A stretch of 28,994 bases of DNA. Origin: a virus. The notes under the pieces were generated by a model. It searched no databases, was not told the origin of the DNA, and saw only the letters and a program-made list of their open reading frames with translations. The stretch's first letter is position 1. Each line of letters starts with the position of its first letter. The stretch is from the IMG/VR virus record IMGVR_UViG_3300030101_001849, positions 1-28,994 of that record. One strand, written 5' to 3'. Below are positions 6,988-15,386 of the stretch, in pieces. A program made the translations under genes and the position numbers.

Positions 6988-9422
6988 TGGTAGATGTAAA
7001 AATTGATATAAACCCAGTTGGGTTTCCGGATTTATTTGTTTCTGACAATGAAAAAGATACAGTCGAGTACGGACTACAAATCGGACAAGCAATTCAATAC
7101 GAATGGTTTCGTAAAGATAGTAGCACGTGTAGGTTTTATTCTCAATGGAGAGACTATCACCGATTGAGACTGTATGCTAGGGGAGAACAATCAGTTCAAA
7201 AATACAAAAATGAATTAGCAATAGACGGTGATTTAAGTTATTTAAATTTAGATTGGACGCCCGTTCCGATTATACCAAAATTTGTAGATATTGTTGTAAA
7301 TGGAATGTCCGATAGACTTTTCAAAGTACAGGCATACGCTCAAGATGCGCTTTCAGCTGAAAACCGATCATCATTTCAAGATATGATAGAGGCAGATATG
7401 GTTGCCAAACCCATTCTTACTCAAATACAAAAAGGATTTGGTGTGAATCCATTTGCTACAGATCCAGATGAGCTACCAAACAATGATGAAGAATTAGCTT
7501 TATATATGCAGCTAAATTACAAACCTGGGATTGAGATAGCCGAAGAAGAAGCTATTAATACCATGTTTGAAGAAAATCATTATTCTCAAATAAGAAAAAG
7601 AGTAGACTACGATATTACTGTACTAGGCATTGGTATTACTAAACAATATTTTTTACCAGGTGAGGGTGTCAAAATAGATTACGTTGATCCTGCAAACGTG
7701 GTTTACAGCTATACAGAAGATCCGTATTTTAAGGATTGTTTTTATTGGGGCGAAATCAAAACTGTTCCGATGACAGAGCTGCCAAAAATAGATCCCACGC
7801 TAACAAACGATGATTTAAAAGAAATAGCCAAGTATAGTCAGGCTTGGTACGATTATTATAATGTAGCGCAGTTTTATGAAAATAGTATTTTTTATAGAGA
7901 TACTGCCACGCTATTGTATTTTAATTACAAAACTACAAACTCAATTGTATACAAAAAAAAGAAATTAGATGGCGGAGGCGCTAGGGTTATTGAAAAAGAC
8001 GATCAGTTTAATCCACCAGAAGAAATGATGGAAGAAGGAAACTTTGAAAAAGTTGAAAAGAAAATTGATGTTTGGTATGAAGGTGTTATGGTAATGGGTA
8101 CAAATATAATGCTTCAATGGAAGAAAATGGAAAATATGGTTAGACCGCAGTCTGCCTCACAGCATGCAATGCCTAACTATATTGCTTGTGCCCCAAGAAT
8201 GTATAAGGGAATTATTGAATCATTAGTTAGACGAATGATTACATTTGCTGATTTAATACAAATGACTCACTTGAAACTGCAACAAGTTATTGCGCGAACC
8301 GTACCAGATGGTGTATTTATTGATGCAGATGGATTAAATGAAGTAGATTTAGGCACAGGCAATGCCTATAATCCTGAAGATGCGTTAAGGTTGTATTTCC
8401 AAACTGGTAGTGTTGTAGGTAGAAGTTACACACAAGATGGTGAGTTTAACAACGCAAGAGTTCCAATTCAACAGCTTACAGCAACAAGCGGCCAAGGTAA
8501 AATTAATAGTTTGATTGGAACTTACAATCATTATATGGATATGCTTAGAAGCGTAACAGGTCTTAATGAGGCTAGAGATGGAACAAAGCCTGATCCATAC
8601 GCATTGGTTGGTGTACAGAAGTTAGCTGCTTTAAACTCTAATACTGCCACCAGACATATATTGCATGGTAGTTTATATATAACTCAAACAATAGCCGAAG
8701 CTTTATCTATTAGAATAGCCGATATATTACAGTACGCTGAATTCAAAGAGGAATTTAAAATGCAAATCGGTAAATACAATGTAGGTATACTAGAAGAAAT
8801 TAATGATTTATATATTTATGATTTTGGTATTTTTATTGAGGTGGCGCCTGATGAAGAAGAAAAAGCCCAGCTTGAACAAAACATTCAAATGGCTTTATCT
8901 AAAAATGATATTAACTTAGAAGATGCAATTGATATTAGAGAGTTAAAAAATATAAAACTAGCCAATCAATTATTAAAAGTAAAAAGACAAAAGAAACAAG
9001 AAAAAGATCAGCAGTTTGCAATGACGCAAAAACAAATGGATGCTCAAACAAAAATGCAGGTGCAACAAATGCAATCGGAACAAGAGGTGAGAAAAATACA
9101 AATGGAGGCTCAAGTTCAAATGCAAGCCAAACAAGCTGAAGTTGCTTTTGATATTGAAAGACTTAAAAATGAAGCAATGTTGAAGCGAGAATTGATGCAG
9201 GTAGAATTTGATTTTAACATGCAGTTAAAAGGCAGAGAAGAGCAAGCAATAGACAAAAGAGAAAAAGAAAGAGAAAAAGCTAAAAATAAACGAATCAGCC
9301 AAGCTAATACTGAACAATCTCAATTAATACAACAAAGAAAAAACAATTTACCTCCAATTAGTTTTGAGTCTAATGAAGATACTCTAGATGGCTTTGACTT
9401 AGCTGAATTTGAACCCAGATAA
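6987..9422 (+). CDS. Portal protein
   Basis: This 811-aa protein is expected to form the dodecameric ring at one capsid vertex through which DNA enters and leaves. It follows the terminase directly (TAATG overlap), the canonical position. Family-like segments are LRLYARGEQSVQKY near the N-terminus, LNLDWTPVPIIPKFVDIVV at about 85-103, and SVTGLNEARDGTKPDPYALV at about 522-541, which recalls portals of crAss-like phages. Residues about 649-782 form a long Gln/Met/Lys/Glu-rich coiled coil (QKQMDAQTKMQVQQMQSEQ and onward), likely the barrel or crown helix inside the capsid. The length is typical of large podovirus portals. Recognition is by pattern and synteny. Confidence 0.85.
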   Translation: MVDVKIDINPVGFPDLFVSDNEKDTVEYGLQIGQAIQYEWFRKDSSTCRFYSQWRDYHRLRLYARGEQSVQKYKNELAIDGDLSYLNLDWTPVPIIPKFVDIVVNGMSDRLFKVQAYAQDALSAENRSSFQDMIEADMVAKPILTQIQKGFGVNPFATDPDELPNNDEELALYMQLNYKPGIEIAEEEAINTMFEENHYSQIRKRVDYDITVLGIGITKQYFLPGEGVKIDYVDPANVVYSYTEDPYFKDCFYWGEIKTVPMTELPKIDPTLTNDDLKEIAKYSQAWYDYYNVAQFYENSIFYRDTATLLYFNYKTTNSIVYKKKKLDGGGARVIEKDDQFNPPEEMMEEGNFEKVEKKIDVWYEGVMVMGTNIMLQWKKMENMVRPQSASQHAMPNYIACAPRMYKGIIESLVRRMITFADLIQMTHLKLQQVIARTVPDGVFIDADGLNEVDLGTGNAYNPEDALRLYFQTGSVVGRSYTQDGEFNNARVPIQQLTATSGQGKINSLIGTYNHYMDMLRSVTGLNEARDGTKPDPYALVGVQKLAALNSNTATRHILHGSLYITQTIAEALSIRIADILQYAEFKEEFKMQIGKYNVGILEEINDLYIYDFGIFIEVAPDEEEKAQLEQNIQMALSKNDINLEDAIDIRELKNIKLANQLLKVKRQKKQEKDQQFAMTQKQMDAQTKMQVQQMQSEQEVRKIQMEAQVQMQAKQAEVAFDIERLKNEAMLKRELMQVEFDFNMQLKGREEQAIDKREKEREKAKNKRISQANTEQSQLIQQRKNNLPPISFESNEDTLDGFDLAEFEPR

Positions 9423-9967
9423 TGTTTGAAAATTTTAACATTGAAAAGTATAAAAAAATTTCTTTTCCTAAAGATAATTCTTTAAGAACACTAGGTGAAA
9501 TAAAAAGATTAAAATTAATGCCACTAAACAAAACGCTGCCATTTAAATATGATAATATAATGAATGTATTTCAAAATATTTTTTCATATAGAATTGAGTC
9601 TTTTCCATACCGACTAGTAGAAAAATTGTTAGACGAATCTGAGCCAATAATCAAAAAAATTAAAAATTATCACAATAGACCAAGGCCCAATGTTAATGCA
9701 AAAAATTTCAAAATTGACTTAGATTATTTAAAAATGAAAAGTGCTCAAACCCCAGCTTTTCCATCGGGGCACTCAGCACAATCAAAATTAGTAGCACTTG
9801 CGCTCACAAACATGTACCCACATTTAAAAAAAGATTTTGATAAAGCAGCTGAAAATATATCTAACAGCAGAATAGTTGCAAGAGTGCATTATGAGTCAGA
9901 TAAGGTGGTTGGTGAAAAACTTGGACAAGATCTTTATAACCATATAAAGGATCTTAAATATATTTAG
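9422..9967 (+). CDS. Soluble PAP2-superfamily phosphatase
   Basis: This 181-aa protein carries the full three-part catalytic signature of PAP2 / class A acid phosphatase / haloperoxidase proteins. Motif 1 (K-x6-RP) is K79-IKNYHN-R86-P87, with a second overlapping match K81...R88-P89. Motif 2 is P114-S-G-H117. Motif 3 (SR-x5-H-x3-D) is S149-R150-IVARV-H156-YES-D160. In the family H156 is the nucleophile and H117 the proton donor. No signal peptide or membrane spans are visible, so it looks like a soluble enzyme, unlike most lipid phosphatases. It sits between portal and scaffold with a one-base overlap to the portal, so it is co-expressed with capsid genes. The substrate is unknown: phospholipid, nucleotide or another phosphate ester. 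Confidence 0.85.
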   Translation: MFENFNIEKYKKISFPKDNSLRTLGEIKRLKLMPLNKTLPFKYDNIMNVFQNIFSYRIESFPYRLVEKLLDESEPIIKKIKNYHNRPRPNVNAKNFKIDLDYLKMKSAQTPAFPSGHSAQSKLVALALTNMYPHLKKDFDKAAENISNSRIVARVHYESDKVVGEKLGQDLYNHIKDLKYI

Positions 9968-9977
9968 AATTATTGTT

Positions 9978-10004
9978 TAACTTTGTAAAAAATTAAATCA
10001 AATG
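9978..10004 (+). promoter_or_regulatory. Promoter -7 box (TAACTTTG) and A/T-rich leader of the scaffold-capsid operon
   Basis: TAACTTTG at 9978-9985 matches the Bacteroidota -7 consensus TAnnTTTG. A clear TTTG -33 partner is not seen at the usual distance. The leader AAATTAAATCAAATG (9990-10004, including the start) is repeated exactly at 12676-12690 before another gene. This suggests that it is the translation-initiation context in place of a Shine-Dalgarno sequence. Confidence 0.5.
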
Positions 10005-11162
10005 GAAATTAAAGTAAGAGATTTAGGTGAATTAGAATCTAAATCAACACAAGAAATAGAAAAAGAACTACTTGAAAAACATGAAGCTCAACAAGAGGCC
10101 CAAGAAAATGTGGAGCCAAAAGATGAGATGGATCGTGTAAATCTTCAAGAAGCACCGACTCAAGAAGAAAAAGTAGAAGAAGAAAAAGTTGAAGAACCTG
10201 TTGCTGCGCCCGTAGAGGCTGCTGCTCCAGAAATGTCAGAAACTGACGTTCTTTCATATATTGCAAACAAATACGGTGAAGAAGTAACTTCACTGGATGA
10301 CTTCATAGTAAAGCGAAATTCATCAGAAGAATTACCTGAAGATGTAAAAGCTTACTTTGAGTACAAAAAAGAAACAGGAAGAAGTATTGATGATTTTGTA
10401 AAATTACAACAAGATTATGATGACATGAATCCTGATTCTTTACTTGCTAGTTATTATTCTGTAACTGAAGAAGGATTAGACTCCGAAGATATTCAATATC
10501 TAATGGATGACAAATTTGGGTTTGATGAAGATTTAGATGATGAAAAAGAAAAAAAGAAAAAACAACTAGCAAAAAAAAGAGAACTATCTAAAGCTAAGAA
10601 ATATTTTAAAGAGCAGAAAGAAAAATACAAGCTACCTCTTGAGTCAAGAGAGGCTGTTTCTGAAAGCAATAAAAAGGAAATCGAAGCATATAGAAAGTAC
10701 ATAGAGGATAGTGCTGCATACGAAAAAGATGCGGCAAATAAGCTACAGTGGTTTAAAGAAGAAACTAATAAAGTCTTTAATAAAGATTTCAAAGGTTTTG
10801 AGTTTGTTATTAACGATAAGAAAATTTCTTATTTACCTGGATCTGTAGAGGATGTTAAATTAAGTCAGTCGTCTATTGAAAATTTTATCCAAAGATATGT
10901 TGACGATAGAGGATTGGTAAAAGACACCGCTCAGTATCATAGGGCTTTATCTATGGCAATGAATCCTGATAAGTATGCCAAGTTCTTTTACGAGCAAGGC
11001 AAGGCCGACGCAGTAGAAAATATATCTAAAAAAACTAAAAATATAAATATGGATATAAGGTCTACACCGCAGGTTACAACAAAATCCGGATTCAAAGTAA
11101 GATCTTTAAATCAAGACTCAGGTCGTGGTCTAAAGATTAGAAGTATAAAAAAGAGTAATTAA
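10002..11162 (+). CDS. Capsid scaffolding protein
   Basis: This 386-aa, highly charged protein sits directly before the major capsid gene, the standard scaffold position. Residues 1-75 are Glu/Gln-rich and low in complexity (EEKVEEEKVEE). A folded helical region follows (ETDVLSYIANKYGEEVTSL), then a Lys/Glu coiled coil at about 175-215, then a helical C-terminal part. The last 40 residues are basic and contain three (I/V)RS triplets at 352-354, 366-368 and 379-381 (NMDIRST, GFKVRSL, GLKIRSI). Scaffolds usually bind the capsid protein through a small basic C-terminal element. The role is building the procapsid shell and then leaving. No protease motif is seen. It is inferred from composition and synteny. 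Confidence 0.8.
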   Translation: MEIKVRDLGELESKSTQEIEKELLEKHEAQQEAQENVEPKDEMDRVNLQEAPTQEEKVEEEKVEEPVAAPVEAAAPEMSETDVLSYIANKYGEEVTSLDDFIVKRNSSEELPEDVKAYFEYKKETGRSIDDFVKLQQDYDDMNPDSLLASYYSVTEEGLDSEDIQYLMDDKFGFDEDLDDEKEKKKKQLAKKRELSKAKKYFKEQKEKYKLPLESREAVSESNKKEIEAYRKYIEDSAAYEKDAANKLQWFKEETNKVFNKDFKGFEFVINDKKISYLPGSVEDVKLSQSSIENFIQRYVDDRGLVKDTAQYHRALSMAMNPDKYAKFFYEQGKADAVENISKKTKNINMDIRSTPQVTTKSGFKVRSLNQDSGRGLKIRSIKKSN

Positions 11163-11184
11163 TAACAATTAAAAATTTAAAATT

Positions 11185-12615
11185 ATGCCAGGTTCAGTTC
11201 AGGCTACCCCCACATTTGCTTTACAGCCAAGTGCGGAAAGAGTAGCCGTTCAGTCAAACTACATAACTAATTTTAACTTCTTAAATCAGTATCTACCTGA
11301 TACTTATGAAAAGGAGTTTGAAAGATACGGGAATAGAACAGTGGCCGCATTCTTAAGAATGGTAGGCGCTGAAATGCCTTCTAACTCTGACCTTATCAAA
11401 TGGGCGGAGCAAGGAAGATTACACACTAAATACACTAACGTAACTTCAGGTGCAGCAGCAGCTCAAGATACAGCTACATTAACAGTAAATGACACACTTG
11501 TGCCAGGTACAGGTGGTATTGCTATTAGAGTAGGTCAAACATTTATGTTATCTGACAGCTCAATTGGTTCTACAAACAGTAACAAAGGTATCGTTACTGC
11601 AGTAAACTATGGCGCAGGTACTATTGATGTTGCATACTACGAAGCAGGTGGTCAGACAATGGCTGCAGGTGTACAGTGTTCATTATTTATTTATGGTTCT
11701 GAATTCCAAAAGGGATCAGTTGCTATGGAAAATTCATTAGAAGCTGACGACGTTATCTTCCAGAATAGCCCAATCATTATCAAAGATCTTTACGAAGTAT
11801 CTGGTTCTGATATGGCTCAGATTGGATGGATCGAAGTTACTACTGAAAACGGAGCAACAGGATACTTATGGTATTTAAAATCAGAGCATGAAACAAGATT
11901 AAGATTCGAGGATTACCTAGAAACAGCTATGGTGGAAGCAGTTCCAGCAGAGGCAGGTTCAGGTGTGGCAGCTATCGCAGCTGGTGTAGCATCAGGAGCA
12001 GGTAACAAAGGATCTGAAGGGTTGTTCTATGTATTAGGTCAAAGAGGAAATGTTTGGGGCGGTGGAATTCCAGCGGCTTTAGCAGACTTTGACGCTATCA
12101 TTCAGAGATTAGATAAGCAAGGTGCTATCGAGGAAAATGTATTATTCTTAAACAGAGAATTTTCTTTTGACGTTGATGATATGTTAGCTGCACAAAATTC
12201 ATATGGTGCAGGTGGTAGCTCTTACGGATTATTTGATAATGACGAAGAGATGGCTTTAAATTTAGGATTCTCTGGATTCAGAAGAGGTTATGATTTCTAC
12301 AAAACAGATTGGAAATATCTTAACGATCCTACTATGAGAGGTGATATTGTTGGAGGAAAAATCAATGGTGTACTTGTACCAGCTGGTTCTACTTCAGTAT
12401 ACGATCAAATCTTAGGTAAGAACGCTAAGAGACCATTCTTACACGTAAGATATAGAGCTTCTGAAACTGAAGATAGAAGATATAAAACATGGATTACTGG
12501 TTCTGCTGGTGGCGCTGCTACAACTGGAACAGACGTAATGCAAGTTAACTTCTTATCAGAAAGAGCGCTTTGTACTTTAGGTGCAAACAACTTCTTCTTA
12601 TTCCAAGATGCGTAA
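11185..12615 (+). CDS. Major capsid protein
   Basis: This 476-aa protein should be the shell subunit, probably of HK97 fold. It follows the scaffold gene and begins MPGSVQATPTFALQPSAERV. The segment SDLIKWAEQGRLHTKYTNV at about 68-86 resembles capsid proteins of crAss-like phages. A beta-rich insertion spans about 88-178. It ends ALCTLGANNFFLFQDA. Codon use differs sharply from the neighbours: ATC, TTC, AAC and GGT are frequent and ATA for isoleucine is almost absent (I see one, near the start), as expected for the most highly expressed virion protein. A strong terminator follows at once. Function is inferred from synteny, size and expression signature. Confidence 0.85.
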   Translation: MPGSVQATPTFALQPSAERVAVQSNYITNFNFLNQYLPDTYEKEFERYGNRTVAAFLRMVGAEMPSNSDLIKWAEQGRLHTKYTNVTSGAAAAQDTATLTVNDTLVPGTGGIAIRVGQTFMLSDSSIGSTNSNKGIVTAVNYGAGTIDVAYYEAGGQTMAAGVQCSLFIYGSEFQKGSVAMENSLEADDVIFQNSPIIIKDLYEVSGSDMAQIGWIEVTTENGATGYLWYLKSEHETRLRFEDYLETAMVEAVPAEAGSGVAAIAAGVASGAGNKGSEGLFYVLGQRGNVWGGGIPAALADFDAIIQRLDKQGAIEENVLFLNREFSFDVDDMLAAQNSYGAGGSSYGLFDNDEEMALNLGFSGFRRGYDFYKTDWKYLNDPTMRGDIVGGKINGVLVPAGSTSVYDQILGKNAKRPFLHVRYRASETEDRRYKTWITGSAGGAATTGTDVMQVNFLSERALCTLGANNFFLFQDA

Positions 12616-12629
12616 TAAGTAGTTTTATA

Positions 12630-12667
12630 ATATCAAGGGGTGCAAGTCACCCCTTAGATATTTTTTA
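12630..12667 (+). terminator. Intrinsic terminator after the major capsid gene
   Basis: A 13-bp stem is formed by ATATC plus AAGGGGTG (12630-12642) pairing with CACCCCTT plus GATAT (12648-12661), with one bulged A at 12656 and loop CAAGT. It is followed by TTTTTT to 12666. It starts 15 bases after the capsid stop codon and is the only strong hairpin-plus-T-run I found in the window. Confidence 0.85.
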
Positions 12668-12687
12668 TAAATTTTAAATTAAATCAA

Positions 12688-13440
12688 ATGAAAAAAAATA
12701 AAAAAGTATACGAGGATAAAGTATACAGACTCACCAGAGATGCAGCACCTCTTTCATATATGCTGTCATCAAAACATACAAAAAGAAAAGCCCTACTATA
12801 CTTCGACGAAGAAACAGGAATTAATAGAGCTTTACGTTATGCTAGAAATCAAAAATCAATCTTTGAAGATGAGCAGGATGGTAATGCAATATTAGAGCCT
12901 ATTATATTTGAAGAAGGAATGTTGAGGGTTCCAAGACAAAACCAAATTTTACAAGAATTTTTAAAACTTCATCCAGGTAATGGTAATGTTTTTTACGAAG
13001 TAAACAATGAGCAAGATGCTGCTGAAGCCATGGAAGTAATGAACTTTGAATTAGAAGCTCAAATCGCTGCACGTGATTTAAGCCTTTCTAAGCTCGAAAG
13101 TATTTCTAGGGTAGTATTAGGTATGCGAGCAGATAAAATGACCACAGCAGAGCTTAAAAGAGATATTATGGTGTTTGCCAGAAGAGATCCCCAAGAATTT
13201 TTAGATTTAATTAATGATCCAATGGTTGAGCTTCAAGATGAAGTAGTTAAAATGTTTAGCGCAACTTTGTTACAAATGAGAAATAAAAACAGAGATGTAT
13301 ATTTTAATTTGAAGAAAAACAAAACTAAAATGCTTACGGTTCCTCACGGCGAAGAAGTATCGTTTATTGTTGCTTCTTATTTTCAGACTGATGAAGGCGT
13401 AGAGTCTTACAAGCTGCTAAAGAAAATGCTAGAAAAATAA
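12688..13440 (+). CDS. Conserved-looking head-proximal protein of unknown function
   Basis: This 250-aa, mixed-charge, mainly helical protein has an N-terminal segment RLTRDAAPLSYMLSSKHTKR and then RVPRQNQILQEFLKLHPGNG and VFYEVNNEQDAAEAMEVMNF. A middle helical module (MRADKMTTAELKRDIMVFAR) somewhat recalls small DNA- or RNA-binding SAP/Rho-N-type helices, but this is weak. The C-terminus is VPHGEEVSFIVASYFQ. There is no signal peptide or membrane segment. It lies just after the capsid terminator with a leader identical over 15 bases to that of the scaffold gene, and before the neck genes. Head completion, decoration or DNA binding are options; none is proven. Confidence 0.65.
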   Translation: MKKNKKVYEDKVYRLTRDAAPLSYMLSSKHTKRKALLYFDEETGINRALRYARNQKSIFEDEQDGNAILEPIIFEEGMLRVPRQNQILQEFLKLHPGNGNVFYEVNNEQDAAEAMEVMNFELEAQIAARDLSLSKLESISRVVLGMRADKMTTAELKRDIMVFARRDPQEFLDLINDPMVELQDEVVKMFSATLLQMRNKNRDVYFNLKKNKTKMLTVPHGEEVSFIVASYFQTDEGVESYKLLKKMLEK

Positions 13441-13482
13441 AAGGGCATAACCTCGAATAAATCAAAACGTATTTTTTTTATG

Positions 13483-13490
13483 TATCTTTG
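13483..13490 (+). promoter_or_regulatory. Promoter -7 box (TATCTTTG) before the neck/tail operon
   Basis: TATCTTTG is an exact match to the Bacteroidota -7 consensus TAnnTTTG, 17 bases before the ATG at 13508, in a 67-base intergenic gap. The identical octamer precedes the gene at 21152. No clear TTTG -33 box is seen at 17-23 bases upstream; only a T-run is present closer in. Confidence 0.55.
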
Positions 13491-13507
13491 TATAAATACT
13501 AGATACA

Positions 13508-14461
13508 ATGATAAACGAAGTACGAAATGCTGTAATGGCTGTGATAAATAAAAACAACTACGGGTACATTTCTCCCAGTGATTTTAATTTATTTGCAGAA
13601 CAAGCCCAGCTTGATATATTCGAGGATTATTTTTATTTATACAACAATCAATTAAATGCTGAGGTTGTTCGTAAATCTGGAACCGGCTATGCTAATATTA
13701 CAAAAGGTATTGTTGAAGTAATTGATAGTTTTTCAGTAAATACTTTTTTAAGTCAAGTAAATGCTAATACATACAGTTTACCTAGTGATTATTATTTAGT
13801 AGATAAAATATTTTACTACTCAAACGTACTAACGTCAGGGGTTTCAGACGCCTCTGGAGGTGCATTTGATCTTACAGACATTGATCAGACTTTTCAAAGT
13901 ACAGTTCAGATTGGAAACCTAGTGGTTAACACGACAGACAAAACACAAGCTTTTGTTACAATAGTTGCAAGCAACAAACAAATTCGTTTAAGTGAAGATA
14001 TTTTAAGCACTGCAGGAAAAAATTATGTTATTTACTCAAACACTCACATAAGAGAAGTAGAAAGAGTTACACAAAATAAAATATTTTATCTAACCAATTC
14101 TAATATTGCTGCTCCAACTACAATGTTCCCAGCATATGTATTAGATAGCGCAACTGGAACGGCATTAGGAAATACAGTTACCGTTTATCCTACGACTATC
14201 ACTGGGGCAGCTGACATACACGCTCAATATGTGAGATACCCACTCGCACCCAAATGGACGTTTACCACATTGTCTGGGGGTGAACCAGTGTTTAATGCAT
14301 CGGCTAGTGATTATCAAGATTTTGAACTACCTACTTCTGACATGAATGGATTAGTAAATAAAATATTGCAGTACGCTGGTGTATCAGTAAGAGAAAATGA
14401 TGTAACTAAATTTGGTCAGTCATTGGAGGCAGAAGATAGATTAACCGAAACAACACAATAA
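13508..14461 (+). CDS. Neck / head-tail connector protein 1
   Basis: This 317-aa protein begins INEVRNAVMAVINKNNYGYI, followed by SPSDFNLFAEQAQLDIFEDY. This resembles the first neck protein after the capsid gene in crAss-like and related Bacteroidota podoviruses. The middle is beta-rich (SLPSDYYLVDKIFYY, GNTVTVYPTTI, AQYVRYPLAPKW), and a C-terminal helical segment (DMNGLVNKILQYAGVSVREN) resembles the oligomerisation end of connector adaptors. It has its own -7 box and is followed after 4 bases by another connector gene. The expected role is to form a ring below the portal and help seal the filled head. The assignment is by order and overall pattern. Confidence 0.65.
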   Translation: MINEVRNAVMAVINKNNYGYISPSDFNLFAEQAQLDIFEDYFYLYNNQLNAEVVRKSGTGYANITKGIVEVIDSFSVNTFLSQVNANTYSLPSDYYLVDKIFYYSNVLTSGVSDASGGAFDLTDIDQTFQSTVQIGNLVVNTTDKTQAFVTIVASNKQIRLSEDILSTAGKNYVIYSNTHIREVERVTQNKIFYLTNSNIAAPTTMFPAYVLDSATGTALGNTVTVYPTTITGAADIHAQYVRYPLAPKWTFTTLSGGEPVFNASASDYQDFELPTSDMNGLVNKILQYAGVSVRENDVTKFGQSLEAEDRLTETTQ

Positions 14462-14465
14462 GATT

Positions 14466-15386
14466 ATGGCATATTTAACAGGTTATCAATATTATGAAAA
14501 TTCAGGCAACATCCCAGAAGACGCAAACTGGGGTAGTTATCAATATATTTCATTGGAAGATATAGTAAATAACTTTATGCTTATTTACAACGATAATCTG
14601 CAGTTAATAAACAATGTTAACAGGTACCAAGTTTTATTCTTTGCCAAACGCGCTATACAAGAATTAAATTATGATGCATTCAAAGAAATTAAAGTTTTAG
14701 AGCTTGATGTTTGTGATAGATTGAGGTTTGTTTTGCCGCCAGATTTTGTAAATTATGTAAGAATATCTATGTACAAGGACGGACTGTTATTTCCTTTAAG
14801 CGAAAATATACAGATTAACTCAGCAACTAGCTACTTACAAGACCATGATTGTAAAATTTTATTTGATATAAACGGGAATATATTGGAAGCAGAATATTCA
14901 GCGGTAGATAGACAAAGAATTGCAGGAACCAAAAGATCAATTTATTTAGGAGAGGGCCCCTTTCACGGCAGAGAAGGATTCTGCATAGATGGATGCTGGT
15001 ACTTTGACTACAGAATTGGAGCTAGGTTTGGATTAAATAGTGAAACTGCAAATATAAATCCCACATATAGAATAGACAAAAAAGCCGGAGTAATCAATTT
15101 CAGTTCAGACATGGCGAATCAATTATGTGTATTAGAATATGTTTCTGATGGAATGGAAAATGGCAACGATGCTGCCGTTAATGTAAATAAATTATTTGAA
15201 GATTACGTCTATTCATATATTAAATATGCTATTTTAAATTCAAGATTGGGGGTACAAGAATTTATAGTTAATAGAGCAAGAAAAGATAAATCAGCGCTTT
15301 TAAGAAATGCAAAAATTCGCCTAAGCAACATACATCCAGGTAGGCTTTTAATGAATCTTAGAGGTCAATCAAAGTGGATTAAATGA
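14466..15386 (+). CDS. Head-tail connector / tail tube adaptor protein
   Basis: The N-terminal half of this 306-aa protein is helical (SLEDIVNNFMLIYNDNLQ, FFAKRAIQELNYDAF). It is followed by RLRFVLPPDFVNYVRISMY, a 'leucine-proline-x-D' pattern common in gp11/gp4-type tail adaptors. The C-terminal region reads NKLFEDYVYSYIKYAILNS, then RARKDKSALLRNAKIRLSNI and LLMNLRGQSKWIK, which recalls connector proteins of crAss-like phages that precede the hub gene. Its stop overlaps the next start as ATGA, so the adaptor and hub are translationally coupled. The role is joining the portal/neck to the short tail. Confidence 0.7.
   Translation: MAYLTGYQYYENSGNIPEDANWGSYQYISLEDIVNNFMLIYNDNLQLINNVNRYQVLFFAKRAIQELNYDAFKEIKVLELDVCDRLRFVLPPDFVNYVRISMYKDGLLFPLSENIQINSATSYLQDHDCKILFDINGNILEAEYSAVDRQRIAGTKRSIYLGEGPFHGREGFCIDGCWYFDYRIGARFGLNSETANINPTYRIDKKAGVINFSSDMANQLCVLEYVSDGMENGNDAAVNVNKLFEDYVYSYIKYAILNSRLGVQEFIVNRARKDKSALLRNAKIRLSNIHPGRLLMNLRGQSKWIK

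Noticed and set aside
10493-10792. Minus-strand Ser/Phe/Leu-rich open frame opposite the scaffold gene
   Set aside because: Its composition is the reverse complement of Lys/Glu-rich codons in the scaffold; it is a shadow.
14948-14966. GGGCCCC hairpin-like stretch
   Set aside because: It lies inside the connector gene, has no usable loop or T-run, and encodes part of a normal Gly/Pro turn.
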